Assembly: GCA_945861915.1 (NCBI GenBank)
Contig: CAMAWK010000001.1
Location: forward strand, 1-49,186
DNA length: 49,186 nt
Source of the DNA: Flavobacterium psychrophilum
GTDB taxonomy: Bacteria; Bacteroidota; Bacteroidia; Flavobacteriales; Flavobacteriaceae
Direction: 5' to 3'
In this document: positions 17,512-25,946 of the stretch, piece after piece
Layout: each line of letters starts with the position of its first letter
Position numbering within the stretch: position 1 is the stretch's first letter
Made by a program: the position numbers and the translations under genes
Notes under the pieces: generated by a model
What the model saw: the letters and a program-made list of their open reading frames with translations, nothing else
What the model was told of the DNA's origin: nothing
Database searches by the model: none

Positions 17512-17519
17512 TATATTTG
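17512..17519 (+). promoter_or_regulatory. Candidate -7 box (TATATTTG) for DUF4199 gene
   Basis: TATATTTG matches TAnnTTTG and ends 22 bases before the ATG at 17542. No clear -33 TTG. Confidence 0.45.
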
Positions 17520-17541
17520 TAGATTAATTTGGAATCAATTA

Positions 17542-18075
17542 ATGGAAAAAAACATATCTCCAGCAAAATCCGCACTCCTATATGGAGTTTTATTTGGGAT
17601 TATTATGATTTTTGAGTTTGTAATTATGTATGTAATTGGAATGAAATCATTAGTAAATTCAAATATTGGATTGATTGTTAACATTGCTAATTATCTGGTT
17701 TTACCTATTCTTTTTATATTTTTGGGATGCCAGAATTATAAAAATAAAATTAATAATGGATTCATTAGTTTAGGAGAAAGTTTAAAAGTAGGAATTTCAA
17801 CCACCTTTATGGCTGCCTTTATTTACGCTACTTTCAATGTGCTATTCAATATTTTATTTCCTGATTTTATAGATGAAATGATCGCTATATCCAAAGAAGC
17901 TATGATTTCAAAAACACCTAATCTTACCCCTGAACAGTTAGAAGAAGGGATTATTATGATGAAAAAATTCATGAATCCATTTATAGTTTTTCCTGTAACA
18001 CTTGCTATGTATTCCTTTTTTGGATTAATTTATTCTTTAATAATAGGTTCAATTGTGAAAAATGAGAAATCTTAA
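17542..18075 (+). CDS. DUF4199-like integral membrane protein
   Basis: 177 residues with four hydrophobic helices (about 10-33, 42-62, 85-108 and 147-170). The extended loop between helices 3 and 4 is charged (EEGIIMMKKFMNP). Its size, KSALLYGVLFGIIMIFEF start and position just before a GT2 glycosyltransferase match DUF4199 proteins of Bacteroidota, whose function is unknown. The gene ends 12 bases before the glycosyltransferase, so the two share a transcript and the protein may assist in transferring or anchoring the glycolipid product; that is inference from context. Confidence 0.75.
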   Translation: MEKNISPAKSALLYGVLFGIIMIFEFVIMYVIGMKSLVNSNIGLIVNIANYLVLPILFIFLGCQNYKNKINNGFISLGESLKVGISTTFMAAFIYATFNVLFNILFPDFIDEMIAISKEAMISKTPNLTPEQLEEGIIMMKKFMNPFIVFPVTLAMYSFFGLIYSLIIGSIVKNEKS

Positions 18076-18087
18076 CATACTCTATTA

Positions 18088-19041
18088 ATGAATTTATCTC
18101 TAGTCATACCTCTTCTTAACGAAGAAGAATCAATAAAGGAACTTTATACTTGGACGATTTCAATAATGAAATCCAATAACTATTCGTATGAAATTATTTT
18201 TATTGACGACGGAAGCTCTGACAGTTCTTGGTCGATTATCGAGTCATTAGCTTTAGAAAATATAAATGTAAGTGGAATTCGTTTTATGCGAAATTTTGGT
18301 AAATCACAAGCCTTACATGCTGGTTTTGCAAAAGCCAAAGGTGATGTGATTATTACTATGGATGCCGATTTACAGGACAGTCCCGAAGAAATTCCAGCAT
18401 TGTACGAAATGATAACTAATCAAAATTTTGACTTAGTTTCTGGATGGAAAAAGAAAAGATATGATTCAGTGGTTGCCAAAAATATTCCTTCTAAATTATT
18501 TAATTGGGCAGCCAGAAAAACATCCGGAGTTCAATTAAACGATTTTAATTGCGGGCTGAAAGCTTACAAAAATGTAGTCGTTAAAAACATTGAAGTCTCT
18601 GGCGAAATGCACCGATACATTCCAGTTTTGGCGAAAAATGCTGGATTTAATAAAATTGGTGAAAAAATAGTACAACACCAAGCAAGAAAGTATGGGGAAA
18701 CTAAGTTTGGAATTGATCGTTTTATCAACGGTTTTCTAGATTTAATAACTATTTGGTTTTTGTCAAAATTCGGAAAAAGACCCATGCATTTGTTTGGTGC
18801 TTTAGGTTCATTAATGTTCATTATCGGTTTAATATCAGCTGGATTTATAGGTTTTATGAAATTATACAAATTGTATAATGATTTACCTTATGATTTAGTA
18901 ACTAATAATCCATGGTTTTATATTTCGTTGACCACAATGGTTTTGGGAACACAATTATTTTTGGCTGGGTTTCTTGGAGAAATCATTTTAAGAACCAAAA
19001 ACAATGAAGAACGATATAAGATTTCTAAGGAAATCAATTAA
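18088..19041 (+). CDS. GT2 glycosyltransferase, DPM1/GtrB-like with C-terminal membrane helices
   Basis: 317 residues. Starts with LSLVIPLLNEEESIKELY; DDGSSDSSW follows and the metal-binding DADLQD is at 92-97, with NCGLKAYK further on. Two C-terminal membrane helices (about 231-255 and 270-296) place it with the polyprenyl-phosphate hexosyltransferases such as GtrB and bacterial DPM1 homologues, which attach a sugar from UDP- or GDP-sugar to undecaprenyl phosphate on the inner face of the membrane. The acceptor and sugar cannot be told from sequence. Its neighbours (DUF4199 upstream, sugar mutase and ABC exporter downstream) suit a surface glycan or lipid pathway. Confidence 0.88.
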   Translation: MNLSLVIPLLNEEESIKELYTWTISIMKSNNYSYEIIFIDDGSSDSSWSIIESLALENINVSGIRFMRNFGKSQALHAGFAKAKGDVIITMDADLQDSPEEIPALYEMITNQNFDLVSGWKKKRYDSVVAKNIPSKLFNWAARKTSGVQLNDFNCGLKAYKNVVVKNIEVSGEMHRYIPVLAKNAGFNKIGEKIVQHQARKYGETKFGIDRFINGFLDLITIWFLSKFGKRPMHLFGALGSLMFIIGLISAGFIGFMKLYKLYNDLPYDLVTNNPWFYISLTTMVLGTQLFLAGFLGEIILRTKNNEERYKISKEIN

Positions 19042-19130
19042 AGTTTTCACGAGTTGTTATGATGAGAATTTGAAATCACAATTTGTTACCTCAAAATAAA
19101 AAAATAGACAATTTTTAAAATATTATAAAA

Positions 19131-20858
19131 ATGGAAATCAAATCAAACATTTTAGAAGCTGTAAACGAATGGTTTACACCAACATTTGACACAATAACGC
19201 AAGATGCTGTAAAAGAAATGATGACTTCTTCGCCAAAAGAGCTCGAAGAAAGTTTCTATAAAAATTTAGAATTTGGAACAGGTGGTATGCGAGGTGTTAT
19301 GGGTGTTGGAAACAATCGAATCAATAAATACACTCTTGGAAAAAGCACACAAGGACTGTCTGATTATTTGAAAATTGCTTTCCCAAACCAACCACTGAAA
19401 GCTGTAATTGCTTTTGACTGTCGTCATAACAGTCAATCACTTGCAAAAGTCGTTGCGGATGTATTTTCTGCCAACGGAATCGAAGTATATCTATTTTCAG
19501 ATTTAAGACCCACTCCCGAATTGTCTTTTGCTTTAAAATATTTAGGTTGCCAGTGTGGAATTGTTTTGACAGCCTCCCACAATCCACCTGAATACAACGG
19601 TTACAAAGTATATTGGGAAGATGGCGGACAAATTGTTCCTCCACAAGATGGCAACATCATCAATTCAGTTGAAAAATTAAATTACAACCAAATAAAGTTT
19701 GATGCGAACGAAAATATGATTCACTATATTGACGCCGAAATTGATCAAGCTTTCATCAAATCGACTATCGACAACGCTAGTTTTGGAACTTCGCGAGAAG
19801 CCAAAGACAATTTTAATATTGTATTTACTTCATTGCACGGTACGTCAATAACCGCAATACCCGGCACTTTTGAACAAGCTGGATATAAAAATGTTCATAT
19901 TGTTGAAGAACAAAGAGTGCCAAATGGTGACTTTCCAACAGTAAAATCTCCGAATCCAGAAGAGCCAGAAGCATTAGCAATGGCATTAGCATTGGCAGAC
20001 AAAACCAACGCTGATATTGTTGTTGGAACTGATCCAGATTGCGACAGATTGGGAGTTGCAGTGCGAAATGACGAAGGTAAAATGATTTTGCTAAACGGAA
20101 ACCAAACCATGATTTTGATGTCTGCCTTTTTGTTGAAAGAATGGAAAAAAGCTGATAAAATCAACGGAAAACAATTTGTGGGTTCAACTATAGTTTCGAC
20201 TCCAATGATTATGGAATTGGCGACAGCTTATGGTGTGGATTGCAAAGTAGGTTTGACTGGTTTCAAATGGATTGCAAAAATGATTGTTGACTTTCCTGAA
20301 TTGGAATTCATTGGTGGTGGTGAGGAAAGTTTTGGCTTTATGGTAGGGGATGCTGTTCGAGACAAAGATGCCGTTGCTGCAACATTATTAATTTGCGAAT
20401 TAGCGGCTCAAGCCAAAGCAAGCGGAAGTTCGATATACAAAGAATTACAACAATTATATGTTGAACACGGTTTTTATAAAGAATCTCTTATTTCTTTAAC
20501 TAAAAAAGGAATGGATGGTTTAGCCGAAATCAATCAGATGATGGTTACGATGCGTGAAAATCCAGTGAAAGAAATCAACGGACAAAGAGTAGTTATGCTC
20601 GAAGATTACAAATCCTCTGTCGCCAAAAATTTATTGACAGGAGAAGAGGAAACCATGAATATGCCAAAAGCAGATGTTTTGATCTATTACACCGAAGACG
20701 GTTCTAAAATTTGTGCTAGACCAAGTGGAACAGAGCCAAAAATTAAATTTTATATAAGTGTAAATACCGAACTAGATAGCGTTGATAATTTCACAAAAGT
20801 AGAAACAGTTTTAGACACAAAAATCAAAAATATCATTGCTGCAATGCAGTTGAGCTAA
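19131..20858 (+). CDS. Phospho-sugar mutase (phosphoglucomutase/phosphomannomutase family)
   Basis: 575 residues, alpha-D-phosphohexomutase superfamily, long PGM2-like type. Catalytic Ser149 lies in TASHNPPEYNGYKVYW; the magnesium loop DPDCDRLG begins at Asp301; the sugar-specificity loop GGGEESFGF and the phosphate-binding RPSGTEPKIKFY are present. It interconverts hexose-1- and hexose-6-phosphates. In this window it could supply glucose-1-phosphate to GlgC or sugar-1-phosphates to the GlmU-like enzyme, but the specificity between glucose, mannose and glucosamine cannot be set from sequence. The stop and the next gene's ATG share one base (TAATG), so it is translationally coupled to the ABC exporter. 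Confidence 0.93.
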   Translation: MEIKSNILEAVNEWFTPTFDTITQDAVKEMMTSSPKELEESFYKNLEFGTGGMRGVMGVGNNRINKYTLGKSTQGLSDYLKIAFPNQPLKAVIAFDCRHNSQSLAKVVADVFSANGIEVYLFSDLRPTPELSFALKYLGCQCGIVLTASHNPPEYNGYKVYWEDGGQIVPPQDGNIINSVEKLNYNQIKFDANENMIHYIDAEIDQAFIKSTIDNASFGTSREAKDNFNIVFTSLHGTSITAIPGTFEQAGYKNVHIVEEQRVPNGDFPTVKSPNPEEPEALAMALALADKTNADIVVGTDPDCDRLGVAVRNDEGKMILLNGNQTMILMSAFLLKEWKKADKINGKQFVGSTIVSTPMIMELATAYGVDCKVGLTGFKWIAKMIVDFPELEFIGGGEESFGFMVGDAVRDKDAVAATLLICELAAQAKASGSSIYKELQQLYVEHGFYKESLISLTKKGMDGLAEINQMMVTMRENPVKEINGQRVVMLEDYKSSVAKNLLTGEEETMNMPKADVLIYYTEDGSKICARPSGTEPKIKFYISVNTELDSVDNFTKVETVLDTKIKNIIAAMQLS

Positions 20859-22687
20859 TGGATAAAAACCTTATAAAACTACTTCCTTACACAAAACCTT
20901 ACCAATCGCATATTGTTTGGAATGTGATTTATAATATTTTGTATGCCTTGTTCAGCACTATTTCTATGTTGACTCTATTACCAATGATTGAAGTGCTTTT
21001 TGGCAAAACCAAAGTCATTAAAAACGAACCAGTTTATTCAGGAATAGGAAATTTAATAGATTACGGAAAAGATTTATTTTACTATCAAATTTCAGAATTA
21101 TCAAAAGATAGTGGACCGCAATTTGCCTTGTTACTTGTGGTCGTATTAGTTATTTCTACTTTTTTATTAAAAAATTTCTTCAATTATTTAGCTTCCTATC
21201 ACATTATGCATTTAAAAAATGGCGTGCTGCGTGATTTGCGAAAAAAAATGTTCAACAAAATAATCGACTTGCCTATTTCTTACTATTCCGAAAAAAGAAA
21301 AGGAGATGTAATGGCACGAATGCTGGGCGATGTCAACGAAGTACAAAACTCTTTTTTCTCGATTTTAGAATTAGTTGTAAAAGAGCCTTTGACAATCGTT
21401 TTTGCCCTAATCACCATGTTTTTTATTAGTGCCAAACTAACATTGTTTGTTTTAATTTTCATCCCAGTTTCGGGCTTAGTTATTTCAAAAATTGGTAAAA
21501 ATCTAAAGGCAAAATCCCTAAAAGCACAAGGCGAAAGTGGCTTGCTGATTTCTATAGTCGAAGAAAGTTTGGGCGGATTGAAAGTAGTGAAAAGCTACAA
21601 TGCCGAGACTTCTTTTAAAAACAAGTTCACCAATTCTATCAATCGATTACTGAAACTATCCAACAGCATCGGGAACAAAAATAATTTAGCTTCGCCCCTA
21701 AGTGAATTTATGGGAATTACTACCATAGCTGTTTTATTATGGTATGGTGGTAATTTAGTTTTGGTCGAAAAAACCTTGGAAGGTTCAGCCTTTATTATCT
21801 ATTTAACTTTAGCTTATAACATTTTAACACCAGCAAAAGCTATTTCGAAAGCGTCGTATGCTGTAAAAAATGGTTTGGCGGCAGCCCAAAGAGTTTTTGA
21901 AGTGTTGGAAGTAGAAAACAAGATTACTTCTAAAGAAAATGCAATTGTTAAAAACTCATTTGATTCGAAAATTTCGATACGAAACATTAATTTTAAATAC
22001 GAAGAAGAATCGGTTTTAAAAGATTTTTCACTTGAGGTAAAAAAAGGGCAAACAGTTGCGCTCGTTGGTCAATCGGGAAGTGGAAAAAGTACTATTGCCA
22101 ATTTATTAACTCGTTTTTATGACGTAAACGAAGGCATGATTGCCATTGATGGAACGGACATAAAGGATATGAATTTGCAATCGCTTCGTGATTTGATGGG
22201 ACTGGTAACTCAAGACAGTATTTTGTTTAATGATACTATCAAAGCCAATATTGCTTTGGGTAAACCCGATGCAACTGATGACGAAATTATTGAAGCCTTA
22301 AAAATCGCCAACGCTTTTGAATTTGTAAAAGAGTTGCCACTCGGAATTGAAACTAATATTGGTGATAGTGGGAACAAACTTTCGGGCGGTCAAAAACAAC
22401 GGTTGTCCATAGCTCGTGCCGTTTTGAAAAATCCACCGATTATGATTCTAGATGAAGCCACTTCGGCATTGGACACCGAAAGCGAAAAATTTGTACAAGT
22501 GGCTCTAGAAAATATGATGCAAAATAGAACTTCGATTGTGATTGCACACCGACTTTCGACCATTCAAAAAGCAGATACCATTGTAGTTATGCAAAAAGGG
22601 AAAATTGTAGAACAAGGAAATCATGACCAATTAATTGCACTTAATGGAACGTATAATAAATTGGTAACAATGCAAAGCTTCGAATAA
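20858..22687 (+). CDS. MsbA-like ABC exporter, fused permease and ATPase
   Basis: 609 residues. An N-terminal six-helix permease domain (to about 330) is followed by the nucleotide-binding domain: Walker A GQSGSGKST from Gly404 (Lys410), Q-loop VTQDS, signature LSGGQKQR, Walker B IMILDEATSALD, and the switch His in IAHRLST. The half-transporter architecture works as a homodimer and typically flips lipid-linked or hydrophobic substrates outward, as MsbA does for lipid A core. Substrate unknown. Overlap by one base with the mutase upstream suggests coordinated expression. A GC-rich CCCCC/GGGGG element follows the stop. Confidence 0.93.
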   Translation: MDKNLIKLLPYTKPYQSHIVWNVIYNILYALFSTISMLTLLPMIEVLFGKTKVIKNEPVYSGIGNLIDYGKDLFYYQISELSKDSGPQFALLLVVVLVISTFLLKNFFNYLASYHIMHLKNGVLRDLRKKMFNKIIDLPISYYSEKRKGDVMARMLGDVNEVQNSFFSILELVVKEPLTIVFALITMFFISAKLTLFVLIFIPVSGLVISKIGKNLKAKSLKAQGESGLLISIVEESLGGLKVVKSYNAETSFKNKFTNSINRLLKLSNSIGNKNNLASPLSEFMGITTIAVLLWYGGNLVLVEKTLEGSAFIIYLTLAYNILTPAKAISKASYAVKNGLAAAQRVFEVLEVENKITSKENAIVKNSFDSKISIRNINFKYEEESVLKDFSLEVKKGQTVALVGQSGSGKSTIANLLTRFYDVNEGMIAIDGTDIKDMNLQSLRDLMGLVTQDSILFNDTIKANIALGKPDATDDEIIEALKIANAFEFVKELPLGIETNIGDSGNKLSGGQKQRLSIARAVLKNPPIMILDEATSALDTESEKFVQVALENMMQNRTSIVIAHRLSTIQKADTIVVMQKGKIVEQGNHDQLIALNGTYNKLVTMQSFE

Positions 22688-22709
22688 GCCCCCTAACCCC
22701 CAAAGGGGG
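22688..22709. repeat. C5-TAA-C5-AAA-G5 intergenic element
   Basis: CCCCCTAACCCCC AAA GGGGG starts directly after the ABC exporter stop. The second C5 and the G5 can pair around AAA. It is far more GC-rich than the surrounding DNA and resembles a dispersed element common in Flavobacterium intergenic regions. Confidence 0.7.
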
Positions 22710-22766
22710 AATCGGTAACATAAAAATAGATTTTTTAATTTTTAATTTTCGATTTTTAATTTAAAA

Positions 22767-23468
22767 ATGTACCTCAACAACCCCAACATAAAACTCCCCG
22801 AAGACCCAGATACCATTGTTTGGAAATATTTGGATTTGTCAAAATTCCTTGATTTGTTGCTGTCACAAAAATTATTTATGTCTCGTTCGGACAAATTTGA
22901 AGATCAATACGAAGGCACTTTTAGCGAACCCACTTATGGTGAAATAAAAAAAATAGCCGAAAATAATCCTGAGTTTTTACAATTTTACAAATCACACCGC
23001 GAAAAAGTAGCTATCAGTAGTTGGCACATCAACGAATATGAATCGTTTGCCATGTGGCAAATTTTTACTCAAAACAGCGAAGGGATTGCGATTCAATCTA
23101 CTGTAGAACGATTAAAAAATGCGTTACAAGCAGAAATCTATAATGAGCAGTACATTGGCGAAGTTAATTATATTGATTACAAAAAAGAATACATTCCGTT
23201 TGACGATTTATTTTTTCCTTTTTTGTTTAAGCGAAAAAGCTTTCAATACGAACGAGAAATCCGAATCATTTCTGATGTTACTCAAAACAACATCAAACTT
23301 AACGATGGGTTGAAAATAAACATCGACATCAATCAACTGATTGAAAAAATTTACATTCACCCCAAATCGGAAAACTGGTATAAAAACCTTGTCATTCAGT
23401 TAGTAGAACAATTGGGCTTTGATTTCACGATAGAAAAATCGGACTTAGAGAGTGATATTTTGATTTAA
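22767..23468 (+). CDS. DUF2971 domain protein
   Basis: 233 residues. WKYLDLSKFLDLLLSQKLFMSRSDKFEDQYEGTF near the start, SSWHINEYESFAMWQIF in the middle and the FKRKSFQYEREIRII block are the conserved features of DUF2971, a widely spread family often found near phage or defence genes but of unknown activity. No signal peptide or membrane helix, so cytoplasmic. It lies 79 bases after the ABC exporter beyond the GC-rich element, and ends one base before the convergent TonB receptor stop, so there is no room for a terminator. Function not assigned. Confidence 0.8.
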   Translation: MYLNNPNIKLPEDPDTIVWKYLDLSKFLDLLLSQKLFMSRSDKFEDQYEGTFSEPTYGEIKKIAENNPEFLQFYKSHREKVAISSWHINEYESFAMWQIFTQNSEGIAIQSTVERLKNALQAEIYNEQYIGEVNYIDYKKEYIPFDDLFFPFLFKRKSFQYEREIRIISDVTQNNIKLNDGLKINIDINQLIEKIYIHPKSENWYKNLVIQLVEQLGFDFTIEKSDLESDILI

Positions 23469-23469
23469 A

Positions 23470-25935
23470 TCAAAACCTCATATTCACTTTCAAACTAAAA
23501 ACCCTAGTAGTCATATAATTCGGGATTCCGTATTGATTTTTGGTAAACGAATCACGAACCCAGGTATTGGTAATCGCATTTTGATTATCAAAAAGATTGA
23601 AAATTTCTAGACCAATTGCCAATTCTTTGAACGATTGCAACCATCTTTTTGAAGTTGGGTTTTGGCTATCGATTAAAACTTTAGAAAAACCAATATCCGC
23701 TCTTCGATAATCTCGTAGTCTGTTTTGAAACAAATAAGGATCGGCATAGGAGGGCGAACCTCCTGGTAAACCTGTATTATACACTAAATTCAAATACAAT
23801 TTTACACTCGGAATATTTGGCATATAATCTTGAAACAACAATCCGAATTTTAATCTTTGATCAGTTGGTCTAGCAATAAATCCTTTGTTATCTTGATTTT
23901 CTTCAGTTTGTAAATAACCAAAACTAATCCATGATTCGGTGCCTGGAACAAACTCTCCGTTGAGTCTGCAATCAAATCCTTGTGCGTATGCTTTGGCATT
24001 ATTATTTGCTGCATATCGAATTCGAACATTGTCTAAAGTATAGGTATTTACATCAGACAAGGATTTATAGTACAATTCTGAAACCATTTTAAAAGGACGA
24101 TTCCATAGCTTGAAATTATAATCGTTGCTCAAAACCACATGAATAGACTGTTGTGCTTTGACATTGGTTTGTACCTTACCATCTTTGTCGCGTAATTCTC
24201 TATAAAACGGCGGCTGATGATACAAACCTCCCGAAAGTCGGAAAAACAAATCCTTACTTGAATTAGGTTTCAATGCTAATTGTAGTCTTGGACTCAACGT
24301 CATTTGACTTTTGCCAGCAACAGAAGTTTCTTCCTCTACTTGCCATTGATGCATTCTGACACCCGCATTTACCCAAAGTTGGTTACTCCCAAAATTTATT
24401 TTCTGATTCCATTGTGCAAAACCCGATAAACGATTAATCGTTACAAAATTAGTCGCTCTTACATTATTATAAGGTAATAACGGTCCTGTAAAAACATCGT
24501 ACGGTTCATCTTTTTCAGGAAAAGCACCTTCTGGATTAACCGAAAAACCAGAATCGTCTAAAACCTCCCACTCTACTACTCTATCTCGGATTGATTCGCG
24601 AGTGTATTTAATTCCCCATTCTAATTGATATTTTTTCCAATCATACAACCCTTTCAATTCAAGATTGAAAATTAAAGCATCTAAAGTATTTCGAGCATGA
24701 TTTAATTGTCCGCCAATTCCTCTTGAATAAGTTACATCGCCATAGGTTTCTGAACCTAAATTAGTATCGATTTCGCCTAATTCATATTGTGCCAAAATAT
24801 CAAAATACTCCTGTTCTTGCGTGTGATACAATGAGGTAATCCATTTGTAAGTAGCCACTTCTGAAGCAACGAAAGTAGATTTTAAAGCACCAAAATAGGT
24901 TTTATATTTATCCTTTTCTTGACCTTCATAATACACAATTAGGGTTTGTGGCTCTGCGAGCGTTCCAAAATTAGTTTGCCTTGTTAGTGGTTCGTATTGA
25001 TAATCATTTTGAGAAATATTTCCTAAAAAACTCCATTGCCAGCGAGTCGAAGGATTGAAATTGACATTCGTTTGAACATCTGCAAAAGTGGGCGTGAAAT
25101 TGGTTTGGGTTTCTTGACTATTTACCAAAAGACTGTTATTTCTATATCGAACACCTGTAATGGCTGACCATTTTTTGTTTTTTGAAACCAAATCAACCGC
25201 AACACTTGCTCCTAAAAAACTGGCTTCGGCTACAGCAGCAAATTTTGTAGGTTTGCGATACGTAATATCCAAAACAGACGATAATTTATCGCCATATTTA
25301 GCTTGAAAACCGCCAGCCGAGAAATCGATGTTTTGAACCAAATCGGTATTTGTAAAACTCAATCCTTCTTGCTGTCCAGAACGAATCAAAAAAGGACGGT
25401 AGACTTCAATTTCGTTTACATACACTAAATTTTCGTCATAATTCCCGCCACGAACTGCGTATTGTGTACTCAATTCGTTGTTTGAATTTACGCCTGGCAA
25501 CGATTTCAAAATGTTTTCTACACCTGCATTCGCTCCCGGAATTTTTCGAATTATTTCGGGTTCGATAGTGGTGATTCCTTGAACCCTTTTTTTGTTATTT
25601 CCAATAATAACAACTTCGCCCATTTGCTCTTCTCTATTGTTCATCACCAAGTTAAATTCATACTCTTCGTTAGGCTTTAAACTAAGTGTAACACTTGCTC
25701 TTTTGAAGGTAATATGCGAGAAAAGAAGGGTGTTTTTTTTGTTTGAAGGAACGATAATTCTAAAAAAACCATTCTCATTTGATTGCACTGAAGTACTCCC
25801 AGTTGAAACATTTACATTATCTACTGGACGATTGTCACCGTCCAAAATGACTCCTTTAACAATAGCAGTTTGCCCGAAAACGGCTGTGTTTGCTCCAAAC
25901 AAAAAGAAAACAAGTAATATTTTATGAATCTTCAA
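23470..25935 (-). CDS. TonB-dependent outer-membrane receptor with carboxypeptidase-like N-terminal domain
   Basis: 821 residues. A signal peptide (KIHKILLVFFLFGANTAVFGQ) is followed by a carboxypeptidase regulatory-like domain (about 22-100), a TonB plug (about 110-230, NLVYVNEIEVYRPF, LSFTNTDLVQNIDFSAGGFQAKYGD in two pieces) and a beta-barrel ending in the aromatic FSLKVNMRF. No ATG exists before the signal peptide; the only workable start is the TTG at 25935, 11 bases after the M23 peptidase stop. The substrate is unknown and no SusD-like partner is adjacent. The tight spacing says it is translated with the peptidase. Confidence 0.88.
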   Translation of the reverse strand: MKIHKILLVFFLFGANTAVFGQTAIVKGVILDGDNRPVDNVNVSTGSTSVQSNENGFFRIIVPSNKKNTLLFSHITFKRASVTLSLKPNEEYEFNLVMNNREEQMGEVVIIGNNKKRVQGITTIEPEIIRKIPGANAGVENILKSLPGVNSNNELSTQYAVRGGNYDENLVYVNEIEVYRPFLIRSGQQEGLSFTNTDLVQNIDFSAGGFQAKYGDKLSSVLDITYRKPTKFAAVAEASFLGASVAVDLVSKNKKWSAITGVRYRNNSLLVNSQETQTNFTPTFADVQTNVNFNPSTRWQWSFLGNISQNDYQYEPLTRQTNFGTLAEPQTLIVYYEGQEKDKYKTYFGALKSTFVASEVATYKWITSLYHTQEQEYFDILAQYELGEIDTNLGSETYGDVTYSRGIGGQLNHARNTLDALIFNLELKGLYDWKKYQLEWGIKYTRESIRDRVVEWEVLDDSGFSVNPEGAFPEKDEPYDVFTGPLLPYNNVRATNFVTINRLSGFAQWNQKINFGSNQLWVNAGVRMHQWQVEEETSVAGKSQMTLSPRLQLALKPNSSKDLFFRLSGGLYHQPPFYRELRDKDGKVQTNVKAQQSIHVVLSNDYNFKLWNRPFKMVSELYYKSLSDVNTYTLDNVRIRYAANNNAKAYAQGFDCRLNGEFVPGTESWISFGYLQTEENQDNKGFIARPTDQRLKFGLLFQDYMPNIPSVKLYLNLVYNTGLPGGSPSYADPYLFQNRLRDYRRADIGFSKVLIDSQNPTSKRWLQSFKELAIGLEIFNLFDNQNAITNTWVRDSFTKNQYGIPNYMTTRVFSLKVNMRF

Positions 25936-25946
25936 AACGGATATAT

